A DNA stretch of 44,085 nucleotides from an uncultured Clostridia bacterium (GCA_947565865.1 CANOHT010000025.1:1-44085), one strand, 5' to 3'; shown: positions 6,326-15,114, counted from the first letter of the stretch. Notes: generated by a model from the sequence alone, not told the origin. Made by a program: numbers and translations.

Positions 6326-6994
6326 ATGTCCCTGAGCATTGCTCTTGACGGCCCCGTGGGGGCGGGAAAATCCACTGTGGCGGACGAGGTCGCCCGGCGG
6401 CTGGGCATTCTGCACCTGGATACCGGCGCCATGTACCGGGCCGTGGGGCTGACGGCCCTGCGCCGCGGGGTGGATGTCCAGGACGAGGGGGCGGTGACGG
6501 CCCTTTGCGACGGCCTGGCCATCACCGTTTTCTGCGAGGATGACGGTCAGCGCACCCTGGTGGACGGCGAGGACGTGACGGCCTTCCTGCGCACGGAGGA
6601 CGTGAGCATGGCGGCGTCCACCGTGGCAAAGTACGCGGGTGTCCGCCGGGCCATGGTGGCGCTCCAGCAGCGCTTTGCCGCGTGCACGGACATGCTCCTG
6701 GACGGCCGGGACATCGGCACCCGGGTGCTGCCGAAGGCCACGGTAAAGGTGTATCTCACCGCCAGCGACGAGGAGCGGGCCAGGCGGCGGCTGAAGCAGC
6801 TGCGGGAGAAGGGCGGAAGGGATACCTTCGAGCAGGTTCTGGCGGATCTGCGCCGGCGGGATGAGCAGGACATGAACCGCGCGGTGGACCCGCTGGCCGT
6901 GGCGGAGGATGCCCGGGTGGTGGATTCCACGGGCCTGACCTTCAACGAGACGGTGGAGGCCATCGTGGCCCTGGTGAAGGAGAAGCAATCATGA
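6326..6994 (+). CDS. cmk: Cytidylate kinase
   Basis: Cytidylate kinase (222 residues) phosphorylates CMP and dCMP with ATP for nucleotide supply. It begins LSIALDGPVGAGKST, containing the P-loop at 9-17. Other family blocks are LDTGAMYRAVGL, DGRDIGTRVLPKATVKVYLTAS and the lid region EERARRRLKQLREKGG. The ATG at 6326 has AAAGGAG 9 bases upstream; the frame extends further but runs into the repeat region. Its stop overlaps the start of plsC (ATGA). In many Clostridia cmk, plsC and the ispH-rpsA fusion are neighbours, as here. Confidence 0.96.
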   Translation: MSLSIALDGPVGAGKSTVADEVARRLGILHLDTGAMYRAVGLTALRRGVDVQDEGAVTALCDGLAITVFCEDDGQRTLVDGEDVTAFLRTEDVSMAASTVAKYAGVRRAMVALQQRFAACTDMLLDGRDIGTRVLPKATVKVYLTASDEERARRRLKQLREKGGRDTFEQVLADLRRRDEQDMNRAVDPLAVAEDARVVDSTGLTFNETVEAIVALVKEKQS

Positions 6995-7647
6995 GCGATA
7001 CGACCTCCAAGGCCTTGACCCGCCGTCCGGCGAGCGTTTCATCCGGCTTTTACAGGGCGGCTCGGCGCGCCGCGTGGGTGATGGTGCGCACTATTACCCC
7101 GGTCAGCTATCATCACACCGAGCGCCTGGACGTTGACGCGCCCTTCATCGTCATTGGCAACCATCTCTCCCTGCTGGACCCCATCATTGTGGCCCTGCCG
7201 GTCAAGCGCTACGAGATCGCCTTCATGGGCAAGAAGGAGCTGGGGGGCAACGGGCTGCTCAAGCGGATTCTGCTGAACATGCACACCATCTTCGTCAACC
7301 GCCATCACAGCGATATGGAGGCCATGCGCGCCGTCATGAAGGCCATCCGCGAGGGCGAGGTACTGGGCATCTTCCCTGAGGGTACGCGCTATCATCAGGG
7401 CCTGATGGAGGAGGTGGAGAGCGGCGCCGCCATGATCGCCCTGCGCAGCGGTGTGCCGATGATCCCCGTGTACCTTACGGGCCGGGCGCGGCTTTTCCGC
7501 AGGATTCACTGCTATGTGGGGGAGCCCATCCCCATGGACGATCTGCGGGAGGCGGGCATCAATCGGGAAACCTGCCAGGCGCTGACGGAGCGGATTACCG
7601 CCCGTTACCGGCAGATGGCCCTGGAAGCCGGGAATGACAAAAAATAA
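6991..7647 (+). CDS. plsC: 1-acyl-sn-glycerol-3-phosphate acyltransferase
   Basis: PlsC adds the second acyl chain to lysophosphatidic acid at the membrane, giving phosphatidic acid. The 218-residue protein has the acyltransferase HX4D motif (NHLSLLD, His58 and Asp63) and FPEGTR at 127-132. A third block near 149-155 (GVPMIPV) also fits. It overlaps cmk by four bases and shares its transcript. A short hydrophobic stretch lies at the N-terminus, but no full membrane span is certain. Confidence 0.93.
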   Translation: MSDTTSKALTRRPASVSSGFYRAARRAAWVMVRTITPVSYHHTERLDVDAPFIVIGNHLSLLDPIIVALPVKRYEIAFMGKKELGGNGLLKRILLNMHTIFVNRHHSDMEAMRAVMKAIREGEVLGIFPEGTRYHQGLMEEVESGAAMIALRSGVPMIPVYLTGRARLFRRIHCYVGEPIPMDDLREAGINRETCQALTERITARYRQMALEAGNDKK

Positions 7648-7745
7648 ACGACAAAGATTTTAACTTTTTTTTGAAACCTGGCAGGAATCACGTTTTTTAC
7701 GGCGAAAGAATGTAAATCAGAGCATTTTGCGAAAGGATGCTTGCC

Positions 7746-9722
7746 ATGCCCATTGAAGTGGCTGCCCACGCGGGCTTCTGCATGGGGGTCCGGCGGGCGG
7801 TGGAGGCCGCCGAGCGCATGGCGGAAAGCGGCGTTCCGGCCTGTACCCTGGGGGAATTGATTCACAATCCGCAGGTGGTCGGGGAGCTGTCCAGGCGGGG
7901 CGTTCCCCCCGTCGCGTCCGCGGAGGAGGCCGGAGATCGGCATGTGCTGATCCGCAGCCATGGCGTGACTCGGCAAACGCTGGAGACGCTGAAGGCCGCC
8001 GGGTGCGAGGTGCTGGATCTGACCTGTCCCTTTGTCGATCGGCTTCACCGCATCGTTTGGGATGAGACGGACGATGATTGTCCCGTGGTGCTGGTGGGAG
8101 AGCGGGAGCATCCCGAGGTGATCGGCACCGCCGGATGGGCCCGGGGCGCGGTGTACGCCGTGGCCACGCCGGAGGAGGCTGAGGCGCTGCCGGCGCTTCC
8201 CAAGGCTGTCGCTGTGGCGCAGACCACCTTCCCGCCGGAAAAGTGGGAGGCTGTCGTCTCGGTGCTGCGCAGGCGCGTCGGGTCGCTGAAGGAGCGCTGC
8301 ACCATCTGCTCCGCCACGGAGATTCGTCAGCGGGAGGCCAAGGAATTGGCCCGGCGGGCGGACGCCATGATTGTGGTGGGGGGGCGCAGCAGCGCCAATA
8401 CGCAAAAGCTGTACGCGGCCTGCAAAAGCAGGTGCCCGCGGACGATCCTGGTAGAGTGCGCGGCGGAGATTCCGCCTGCCTTTGCAAATATTCATTCCGA
8501 ATTCATAGGAATAACCGCAGGCGCTTCCACGCCCGACGGTTCACTCAAGGAGGTTGTAACCCGCATGACTGACATTGAAAACAAGGACTTTATGGCTGAG
8601 GTCGAAGCGACGCTGGTGAAGATTCGCCCCGGCCAGACCGTGACCGGCACCGTGGTGCAGGTGACGGAGGACGAGGTGTGCGTGAACATCGGCTACAAGG
8701 CTGACGGCCTGATCAAGCGCTCCGAGCTGACCCAGGAGGATGTGAAGCTGGGCGACGAGATCGAGGTCGAGGTCGTTAAGGTCAATGACGGCGAGGGCAA
8801 CGTCGTGCTCTCCCAGCGCAACATCGTCAATCGCAAGGCGTGGGACGCCCTGATGGTCAAGTACGATGCGGGCGAGTATGTGGAAGGCGTTGGCAAGGAG
8901 GCCGTCAAGGGCGGCCTGATCTGCGATGTGGACGGTGTGCGCGCCTTCGTCCCCGCCTCCCAGCTGTCTCAGCGCTATGTCGAGAAGATCGGCGACTTCG
9001 TGGGCAAGGACATGAAGCTCAAGATCATCGAGGTCGATAAGCAGAAGAAGCGCATCGTGGCTTCCCGCAAGGCTGTAATGGCCGAGGAGTCCGCCGCGAA
9101 GAAGAAGGAAGCCTGGGAGAAGCTGGAGGAGGGTATCGTCATTCACGGTATCGTTCGCCGCCTGACCGACTTCGGCGCTTTTGTGGATGTGGGCGGCGTG
9201 GACGGCTTGATCCACATCACCGACCTGAGCTGGGGCCGCATCAAGCATCCCTCCGAGGTTGTGAAGCCCAACCAGGAAGTGGACGTGAAGATCCTGTCCC
9301 TGGATCGTGACCGGGAGCGGATTCAGCTGGGCTACAAGCAGCTGCAGCCCCGTCCCTGGGACGACGCCCAGGAGCGCTATCCCGAGGGCTCCATCGTCGA
9401 GGGCAAGGTGGTTCGCATCACCGAGTTCGGCGCCTTTGTGGAGCTGCAGCCCGGCCTGGACGGCCTGGTGCACATCTCCCAGTGCGCGCTCAACCGCGTG
9501 GCCAAGGTGGAGGACGCCGTGCAGGTGGGCGAGCTTGTCCGCGTGAAGGTGCTGTCCGTGGATACCGAGAAGAAGCGCATCTCTCTGAGCATCCGCCAGG
9601 TGCTGGAGGACGAGGCCTTCAACTACGGCGAGGAGCTGCCCGAGGCGGAGTTTGAGCTGGTCGCCACCGACGAGACCCCCGTTGAGGAGCTGCCCGATGT
9701 GGAGGAGGCTCCCGAGGCTTAA
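7746..9722 (+). CDS. ispH: Fusion of 4-hydroxy-3-methylbut-2-enyl diphosphate reductase (IspH) and ribosomal protein S1
   Basis: Residues 1-273 are IspH, the iron-sulfur enzyme that makes isopentenyl and dimethylallyl diphosphate in the last step of the MEP pathway. The cluster cysteines are Cys12, Cys94 and Cys188 (TICSAT), with His40, His72 and His122 in their usual motifs and ASTPD near 260-264. Residues 274-658 carry four S1 RNA-binding domains at about 296-359, 378-440, 461-532 and 547-618, the last two best conserved (TDFGAFVDV, TEFGAFVEL), then an acidic tail. This fusion is known in Clostridia. I chose ATG 7746, 8 bases after AAAGGA, over ATG 7737. AAGGAGG (8547-8553) lies 11 bases before an in-frame ATG (8565) at the exact domain boundary, so a separate S1 product could be made. 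Confidence 0.96.
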   Translation: MPIEVAAHAGFCMGVRRAVEAAERMAESGVPACTLGELIHNPQVVGELSRRGVPPVASAEEAGDRHVLIRSHGVTRQTLETLKAAGCEVLDLTCPFVDRLHRIVWDETDDDCPVVLVGEREHPEVIGTAGWARGAVYAVATPEEAEALPALPKAVAVAQTTFPPEKWEAVVSVLRRRVGSLKERCTICSATEIRQREAKELARRADAMIVVGGRSSANTQKLYAACKSRCPRTILVECAAEIPPAFANIHSEFIGITAGASTPDGSLKEVVTRMTDIENKDFMAEVEATLVKIRPGQTVTGTVVQVTEDEVCVNIGYKADGLIKRSELTQEDVKLGDEIEVEVVKVNDGEGNVVLSQRNIVNRKAWDALMVKYDAGEYVEGVGKEAVKGGLICDVDGVRAFVPASQLSQRYVEKIGDFVGKDMKLKIIEVDKQKKRIVASRKAVMAEESAAKKKEAWEKLEEGIVIHGIVRRLTDFGAFVDVGGVDGLIHITDLSWGRIKHPSEVVKPNQEVDVKILSLDRDRERIQLGYKQLQPRPWDDAQERYPEGSIVEGKVVRITEFGAFVELQPGLDGLVHISQCALNRVAKVEDAVQVGELVRVKVLSVDTEKKRISLSIRQVLEDEAFNYGEELPEAEFELVATDETPVEELPDVEEAPEA

Positions 9723-9740
9723 TCAATCAATCGTGGCATC

Positions 9741-9771
9741 AGGAGGCAGGCGGCGACGCTTGCCTCCTTTT
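9741..9771 (+). terminator. Terminator of the ispH-S1 fusion
   Basis: An 8-bp stem AGGAGGCA / TGCCTCCT (9741-9748, 9761-9768), extended inward by GCG/CGC, is followed by TTT. It lies 19 bases after the stop codon. Confidence 0.85.
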
Positions 9772-9899
9772 GCATCCCCTGCATGAGGAAGGCTGTGCCT
9801 GCGCACCATGGGAGCGTGGCGGCCTCGCCGTCCGCCCGGACACTGTGGGAAGGGCTTGCGGCGGGATGCGACAAAATACGCGCTGGCCCCCCGAGCCTC

Positions 9900-9928
9900 T
9901 TGTGAAAACCGGGCAAATCTGCTACAAT
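9900..9928 (+). promoter_or_regulatory. Promoter of purC
   Basis: TTGTGA (9900-9905) and TACAAT (9923-9928) are separated by 17 bases. The predicted leader to the GTG start is about 35 bases. No purine-riboswitch-like structure fits in it. Confidence 0.8.
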
Positions 9929-9971
9929 AACTGTTAACCGTTTTATCACCATGGAAAGGGAGAATGTCGCC

Positions 9972-10691
9972 GTGCTGGAAATGGAGCAACTGCTGACGGA
10001 GGGCAAGGGCAAGCGCGTCTATGCCACCGCCGACCCGGATGAGGCCATCGTCTATTTCAAGGATGAGGCCATGGCCTTCCACGGCCTGAAGCGGGGCCGG
10101 ATTCTGGGGAAGGGCGAGGTCAACAACGCCGTCTGCCGCCATCTGTATGAAATGCTGGAGCAAAACGGCGTGGAGACCCACTTCATCCGGCAGCTGGACG
10201 GACGGCAGAGCCTGGTCAAGCGGGTGGAAATGATTCCCCTGGGCGTCAAGGTTCGCAACCGCGTGGCGGGCAGCCTGGCCAAGCGCATCGGCTATCCCAT
10301 CGGTACGCCGCTCTCGCCCACGGTGATTGAGTGTACCCTGAAGGATGACGAACTGGACAATCCCCTCATCAACGCCAGCCATATCGCGGCGATGAAGCTG
10401 GCAACCGCCGGGGAAATGGAGCAGATCTGCGCCACGGCGCTGAAGGTCAACGACATTCTGTCTAATTATATGAAGGAGATCGGCATTGAGGTCATTGACT
10501 TCAAGCTGGAATTTGGGCGCTTCCATGGGCGCATCGTGGTGGCGGACGAAATTTCGCCGGACACCGCCCGTTTCTGGGACGCCCGCACCCATGAGCCCCT
10601 GGACATCGACCGCTTCCGCCGGGATCTGGGCAACGTGGAGCAGGCCTATCAGGAGGTGCTCCATCGGATGATGGGCATGGAGGAGCGCTGA
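9972..10691 (+). CDS. purC: Phosphoribosylaminoimidazole-succinocarboxamide synthase
   Basis: PurC (SAICAR synthase, 239 residues) joins CAIR and aspartate with ATP in de novo purine synthesis. Recognised blocks are EGKGKRVYATADPDEAIVYF at the N-terminus, RQLDGRQSLVKRVEMIPLGV and VKVRNRVAGSLAKR in the centre, and IDFKLEFGRFHGRIVVADEI towards the C-terminus. I prefer the GTG at 9972, 9 bases after AAAGGGAG, over the ATG at 9951, which has no ribosome binding site. No other purine genes are adjacent; it stands alone between its own promoter and terminator. Confidence 0.95.
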   Translation: MLEMEQLLTEGKGKRVYATADPDEAIVYFKDEAMAFHGLKRGRILGKGEVNNAVCRHLYEMLEQNGVETHFIRQLDGRQSLVKRVEMIPLGVKVRNRVAGSLAKRIGYPIGTPLSPTVIECTLKDDELDNPLINASHIAAMKLATAGEMEQICATALKVNDILSNYMKEIGIEVIDFKLEFGRFHGRIVVADEISPDTARFWDARTHEPLDIDRFRRDLGNVEQAYQEVLHRMMGMEER

Positions 10692-10704
10692 GCAGGCGCG
10701 GCGG

Positions 10705-10732
10705 GCGGCTTCCTGGCAGGGAAGCCGCTTTT
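10705..10732 (+). terminator. Terminator of purC
   Basis: A perfect 9-bp stem GCGGCTTCC / GGAAGCCGC (10705-10713, 10720-10728) is followed by TTTT, 13 bases after the purC stop. Confidence 0.88.
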
Positions 10733-10753
10733 GCGTGAGAGAAGGAGGAACCA

Positions 10754-11617
10754 ATGAAGAGGCTGTTTGCGCTGCTTTGTGTGCTGCTTTGTGTGCTGAT
10801 AACCCTGGCGGCCCCCGCGATGGCGGAGGTCTATTTGGAGGCGGAGCCCCCGGCGGATTGGCATACCCGCCCGCTGATGCGGCTGCGGATTTTCCGCACC
10901 GCCCAAAGCGACGCCATGCTGCTGGAATGCGGCGGCGAGGCCATGATGATCGACGGCGGCCTGTCCCGCTTCACCAAGGAAATTGACCAGGTGCTGCGGA
11001 CGCAGGCGATCAAGGGCTTCAAGTACTTTTTCTCCACCCACCCCCACCATGACCATATCGACGGGCTGAACAACCTGCTCCGGGGGGCGTGGAAGGTCGA
11101 AACGATTCTGACGCCCTTTGCCGTGGACGAGCGGGAGGAACGGCTGCAGACCATGGTCCAGCTGGCGGCTAAGCAGGGCGTTCCGGTGGTGACGACCCGC
11201 AACGGCGATATGCTGCGCCTGGGCAGCGCCACGCTGAAGGTGCTGCAGCTGGAGGAGGCTTCCAGCGACATCAACGCCCGAAGCGGCGCGCTGCTGGTGC
11301 GCTACGGCAACGCCAGGGTGCTGCTGACGGCGGACATCACCCGCAGTACCCAGTCGTTTCTGGCGCAGCGCTATGGCGATGACCTGAAGGCGGATATTCT
11401 CAAGGCCCCTCACCACGGCATCGCCAAGGTGGAGCAGAGCTTCTGGGACAAGGTGAATCCCGCCCTGGTATGCGTGACGAATATCTACAAGAAGAACGAG
11501 ACGGCCAGCCAGGCCGGGAGGGCGGGGACGCCCGTCCTGTTCTCCGGGGTGGGAGCTATCATTCTGGAGACGGACGGTACGGACTGGTATGTTCACCAGC
11601 TGCCGCACACCAACTGA
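10754..11617 (+). CDS. Secreted metallo-beta-lactamase-fold hydrolase (ComEC C-terminal type), copy 1
   Basis: The 287-residue protein starts with a signal peptide (KRLFALLCVLLCVLITLAA, likely cleaved after APAMA at 24). It continues as a metallo-beta-lactamase domain like the hydrolase part of ComEC. The metal motif is THPHHDHIDG with His96, His98, Asp100 and His101, followed downstream by LLTADITRS and KAPHHG. Such exported proteins are usually annotated only as MBL-fold hydrolases; a phosphodiester or nucleic-acid substrate is possible but unproven. GGAGG lies 5 bases before the ATG. The next gene is a diverged tandem copy, 32 bases or more downstream. Confidence 0.85.
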   Translation: MKRLFALLCVLLCVLITLAAPAMAEVYLEAEPPADWHTRPLMRLRIFRTAQSDAMLLECGGEAMMIDGGLSRFTKEIDQVLRTQAIKGFKYFFSTHPHHDHIDGLNNLLRGAWKVETILTPFAVDEREERLQTMVQLAAKQGVPVVTTRNGDMLRLGSATLKVLQLEEASSDINARSGALLVRYGNARVLLTADITRSTQSFLAQRYGDDLKADILKAPHHGIAKVEQSFWDKVNPALVCVTNIYKKNETASQAGRAGTPVLFSGVGAIILETDGTDWYVHQLPHTN

Positions 11618-11649
11618 GGCGACCAGACATATGGAATAAAGGGATGGCG

Positions 11650-12657
11650 ATGCGAAAGATGAACATGGAGCGACTGGGGCTGCGGGCAATCGGCAGGGGG
11701 CGGGGACGGCACGGCAAACGCGCCGCCCAAAGAACGCCCATGGAAAATCAGCGGCATGCGCGGCGGTTTTCGCTGGCATGCCTCATGACGCTGTGCCTGT
11801 GCCTGCCGGCCCGGGCGGATGTGTACATTGATCGGACGCCGCCGGAGGATTGGGCCCAGCGCCCGCTCCTGCGGATCATCGCCATTGACGCCAACCGCAA
11901 CGATGCCATGCTGCTCACCTGCCAGGGCGAGGCCATGCTGGTGGACAGCGCGGACGGCTGCAGTCTGGCGGCCATCTGCGCCGCGGCGGACGCCCAGCAG
12001 GTGACCAGCTTCAAGTATCTGTTCAGCACTCATTCGGATACCGACCACATCTGGGGCTTTCCGGGGCTGGTTCACGAGGAGGGCTATGCCTTTGGCGAGT
12101 TCCTGTCGCCCAATCCCGAGCACTACAGGGACAAGGAGCGCAACCATGAGCGGGTGACGTATGCCCTGCGCAAGTTGGAAATTCCCTATCGCCAGTTGGA
12201 GGACGGCGAGCTGCTGACTTTGGGCGGCGCGTCCCTGCGGGTGATGCGCTGCATGGAGAATCTGGGCGCCAACGCCCGCAGCGCGGCGCTGTATATTTCC
12301 TATGGCGAAAGCCGAGCGCTGCTGACGGCGGACGCCGAGAGCGCGGCCATGCGGTACTATGCGGATCAGTACGGCGCGGACGGGCAGCTCCGGGCCGACA
12401 TCATGAAGGCGCCCCATCACGGCATCAACGCCCTGCCGGCGGAATTTGCGGAGGCCGTCTCGCCGGAGCTGATTTTCGTCACCAACCTGGAACGCAATGT
12501 TCCCCGGTATCGGGGCCGCGTTCGTCAGGCGCTGCCGGAAGCCGGGCTGATGTTCTGCGGCGAGGGCTCCGTTGTGATGGAAACGGACGGCGAGAACTGG
12601 TACGTCTGGCAGCTGCCGAACAATCAGCTGCTGACGGCGGAGGATCTGGTTCGCTGA
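11650..12657 (+). CDS. Secreted metallo-beta-lactamase-fold protein, copy 2, with altered metal motif
   Basis: This is a paralogue of the preceding gene. The shared pattern is DVYIDRTPPEDWAQRPLLRI at the start of the mature part, then NDAMLLTCQGEAMLVD, LLTADAESA, KAPHHGIN and NWYVWQLP at the end. The metal motif reads THSDTDHIWG, so the second His of HxHxDH is Asp, which may change metal use or activity. The start is uncertain. ATG 11650 (335 residues, weak GGG upstream) leaves an Arg-rich stretch of about 30 residues before the signal-like segment FSLACLMTLCLCLPARA. ATG 11740 would give an ordinary signal peptide but has only AAAGA upstream. It is probably cotranscribed with copy 1. Confidence 0.8.
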   Translation: MRKMNMERLGLRAIGRGRGRHGKRAAQRTPMENQRHARRFSLACLMTLCLCLPARADVYIDRTPPEDWAQRPLLRIIAIDANRNDAMLLTCQGEAMLVDSADGCSLAAICAAADAQQVTSFKYLFSTHSDTDHIWGFPGLVHEEGYAFGEFLSPNPEHYRDKERNHERVTYALRKLEIPYRQLEDGELLTLGGASLRVMRCMENLGANARSAALYISYGESRALLTADAESAAMRYYADQYGADGQLRADIMKAPHHGINALPAEFAEAVSPELIFVTNLERNVPRYRGRVRQALPEAGLMFCGEGSVVMETDGENWYVWQLPNNQLLTAEDLVR

Positions 12658-12707
12658 TTTTTCCTATAAAAAAAGCGGAAAAACCCGCGCAAAGCCTTCG
12701 CGCCATC

Positions 12708-12736
12708 TTGCGTGGTGGGAAAAGTTGTGTTACAAT
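12708..12736 (+). promoter_or_regulatory. Promoter of tig
   Basis: TTGCGT (12708-12713) and TACAAT (12731-12736) are separated by 17 bases, giving a leader of about 75 bases with GCAGGAGGG before the start codon. Confidence 0.78.
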
Positions 12737-12817
12737 GTCAATCGGCGCGTTTTGCTTTTGCGCAGGGCGCGCGGGGCGAGAGGCCCCCGATAGAGTCGCA
12801 GGAGGGAACAATCCGAC

Positions 12818-14128
12818 ATGAGCCATACCTATGAGAAGCTTTCCAGCAACAAGGCCAAGCTGACCTTCGTGATTCCTGCCGAGCAGTTTGACGAGGCGAT
12901 GAATAAGGCTTATCTGAAGAACCGCGGCCGCATCAACGTTCCCGGCTTCCGCAAGGGCAAGGCCCCCCGCAAGCTGATTGAGAACATGTACGGCGAGGGC
13001 GTTTTCTATGATGACGCCCTGGACATGATCTTCCCCGAGGTTTACCCCGCCGCCATCGAGGCCGAGGGCCTGCAGCCCGTGGATCGCCCCGAGGTGGACG
13101 TGCAGGAAATCGGCTCCGGCAAGGAGCTGAAGTTCACCTGCGAATTCTTTGTGCGCCCCGACGTGGAGCTGGGCCAGTACAAGGGCCTGGAGGTGGAGGT
13201 GGAAAAGCAGACCGTCACCGACGATCTGGTGGACACCCGCATCAAGCAGGATCAGCAGAAGGCCGCCCGCACCATCGACGTGGATGACCGCGCCGTGGAA
13301 AACGGCGACACCGTGAACCTTGACTATGCCGGCTCCGTGGACGGCGTGGCCTTCGAGGGCGGCACCGCCCAGGGCCAGACCCTGGTGATTGGCAGCAACA
13401 CCTTCATTCCCGGCTTTGAGGAGCAGATGATCGGGATGCAGATCGGTGAGGAGAAGGATCTGAACGTGACCTTCCCCGAGCAGTATCATTCCGAGGAGCT
13501 GGCCGGCAAGGCCGCCGTCTTCCATGTGAAGGTCAACGGCATCACCGTGACCGAGATGCCCGAGCTGGACGACGACTTCGCTGCCGACGTCAGCGACTTC
13601 ACCACCTTCGCGGAGTACAAGGAGTCCATCGTCAAGGAGCTCACCGAGAAGGCCGAGAAGAACAACGATGTGACCATCGAGAACGCCCTGGTGGAGAAGG
13701 CTGTGGAAAACGCCACCATTGACGTGCCCGACGCCATGATTGCCGAGCAGACCCAGTACATCCTGCGGGAAATGGAGATGCGGATGATGTACCAGGGCCT
13801 GCGGATGCAGGATTACATGAAGTACACCGGCCAGACCATGGAACAGCTGCAGGAGGCTTATCGTGGCGAGGCGGAGAAGCGCGTGCGCGTGGAGCTGACC
13901 CTGGAGGCCATCCGCAAGGCTGAGGGGATTGAGCCCACCGAGGAAGAGATTGCCGCCGAGATGAAGAGCCAGGCCGAGCGTATGGGCCAGAAGACGGAGG
14001 AGTTTGAGGACTCCCTGACCGAGGCGCAGCGCGGCTACATCGCTGACGCCGCCGCCGTGCAGAAGGTGGTGGCCCTGCTGAAGGCTGACGCCAAGGTGAC
14101 CGAGAAGAAGGCCGCCGACGCGGAGTGA
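12818..14128 (+). CDS. tig: Trigger factor
   Basis: Trigger factor (436 residues) is the ribosome-bound chaperone and prolyl isomerase that meets nascent chains. It has the three expected parts. The N-terminal ribosome-binding domain carries the signature GFRKGKAPRK near residues 46-55. The FKBP-type domain, about residues 155-245, contains GDTVNLDYAGSVDG and FIPGFEEQMIGM. The helical C-terminal chaperone arms carry the VKELTEKAEKNND region and a long charged tail. AGGAGGG precedes the ATG by 11 bases. It opens a protein quality-control block continuing with clpP and clpX. Confidence 0.97.
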   Translation: MSHTYEKLSSNKAKLTFVIPAEQFDEAMNKAYLKNRGRINVPGFRKGKAPRKLIENMYGEGVFYDDALDMIFPEVYPAAIEAEGLQPVDRPEVDVQEIGSGKELKFTCEFFVRPDVELGQYKGLEVEVEKQTVTDDLVDTRIKQDQQKAARTIDVDDRAVENGDTVNLDYAGSVDGVAFEGGTAQGQTLVIGSNTFIPGFEEQMIGMQIGEEKDLNVTFPEQYHSEELAGKAAVFHVKVNGITVTEMPELDDDFAADVSDFTTFAEYKESIVKELTEKAEKNNDVTIENALVEKAVENATIDVPDAMIAEQTQYILREMEMRMMYQGLRMQDYMKYTGQTMEQLQEAYRGEAEKRVRVELTLEAIRKAEGIEPTEEEIAAEMKSQAERMGQKTEEFEDSLTEAQRGYIADAAAVQKVVALLKADAKVTEKKAADAE

Positions 14129-14311
14129 TTGGCTGGGAAATCAGCTAATATGTAACAAATGAACGCGCAGGGGACGGTTTGATGCGGCGGCGCCGTTTCA
14201 TCACTGTCTCCTGCGTTTCGCACATGGAGGCATGAACCGCCGCGAAGGCGCATATGATAGAATGGCGCCGATGGCGCCGCGGCGAACGCCCGCAAAAAGG
14301 AGGCAAGCGCA

Positions 14312-14908
14312 ATGACGCTGGTACCCATGGTCGTGGAGCAGACCAACCGTGGCGAACGCTCCTATGACATTTACTCCCGCCTGCTGAAGGATCGCATCGT
14401 GTTCCTGGGCGGAGAGATTGATGACAACGTGGCCAACCTGGTGGTGGCGCAGCTGCTCTTCCTGGAAATGGAAGACCCGGACGCCGACATCAGCCTGTAT
14501 ATCAACAGCCCCGGCGGCTCCGTGACGGCGGGTATGGCCATCTTCGATACGATGCAGTACATCCGCCCCCAGGTGCGCACGGTGTGCATCGGCATGGCGG
14601 CTTCCATGGGCGCGTTCCTGCTGATGGCGGGAGAGAAGGGCAAGCGTCTGGCCCTGCCCAACAGCGAGGTTATGATTCATCAGCCCCTGGGCGGCGCGCA
14701 GGGACAGGCGACGGACGTGCAGATTCGTGCCGAGTGGCTGCTGAAGACCAAGGAAAAGATGACCCGAATGATGGCGGAGATGTCCGGCCAGCCCATCGAC
14801 AAGGTCAAGGCCGACGTGGAGCGGGACTACTTCATGTCCGCCCAGGAGGCCCTTGACTACGGCGTTATCGACGAAATTTATCAGCCCCGCGAGAAGCAGG
14901 CGAATTAA
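14312..14908 (+). CDS. clpP: ATP-dependent Clp protease proteolytic subunit
   Basis: ClpP (198 residues) is the barrel-forming serine peptidase that degrades proteins fed by ClpX or other Clp ATPases. The catalytic triad is visible as Ser98 in GMAASMGAF, His123 in MIHQPLGG and Asp172 in ERDYFMSA. NSPGGSVTAG and the start VPMVVEQTNRGERSYDIYSR are typical of bacterial ClpP. AAAAGGAGG lies 8 bases before the ATG. A long imperfect hairpin fills part of the gap after tig (about 14168-14217), and TATGAT at 14253 is a possible -10 box with no good -35. No CtsR operator was seen. Confidence 0.97.
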   Translation: MTLVPMVVEQTNRGERSYDIYSRLLKDRIVFLGGEIDDNVANLVVAQLLFLEMEDPDADISLYINSPGGSVTAGMAIFDTMQYIRPQVRTVCIGMAASMGAFLLMAGEKGKRLALPNSEVMIHQPLGGAQGQATDVQIRAEWLLKTKEKMTRMMAEMSGQPIDKVKADVERDYFMSAQEALDYGVIDEIYQPREKQAN

Positions 14909-14980
14909 GGCGGAATAAGCGTGAAAACCGTGGACGTCGGTTTACGACCCAAATCGTAATGCTCATGGTTTCACAAACTC

Positions 14981-15060
14981 GCCGTCGGCAGACTGCAATC
15001 GTATCCGCCGGCTTGGCCGGCGGGGCGGGTCGTTTTCCGCTTGCGGAAAACATTCCTTAC
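14981..15060 (+). repeat. Dispersed structured repeat, copy 3 (between clpP and clpX)
   Basis: It begins with the box GCCGTCGGCAGACTG and CAATCGTATC. A perfect 8-bp hairpin follows, CCGCCGGC-TTG-GCCGGCGG (15005-15023), then the CGGGGCGGG box. A second perfect hairpin, GTTTTCCGC-TT-GCGGAAAAC (15032-15051), precedes the terminal TTCCTTAC (15053-15060). It is the most compact and regular copy in the window and the best model for the family. Confidence 0.8.
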
Positions 15061-15114
15061 AGTTTCGCCCATCCGGGAGGTGCGACGCGCCGACCAAGGC
15101 GAAAATGCATTCCT

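Noticed and set aside
5939..6988. A 349-codon minus-strand frame covering the 90-base-period repeats and cmk
   Set aside because: The repeat period of 30 codons makes the frame look like a repeat protein, but it runs antisense through cmk and has no ribosome binding site or known domain.
9772..9899. A seventh copy of the dispersed repeat before purC
   Set aside because: GAGGAAGGCTGTGCC resembles the terminal motif, but the box GCCGTCGGCAGAC and the two hairpins cannot be aligned with confidence.
14129..14311. CtsR or CIRCE operator upstream of clpP
   Set aside because: The gap holds a long imperfect hairpin and a possible -10 box, but no tandem heptanucleotide CtsR repeat and no CIRCE arms.
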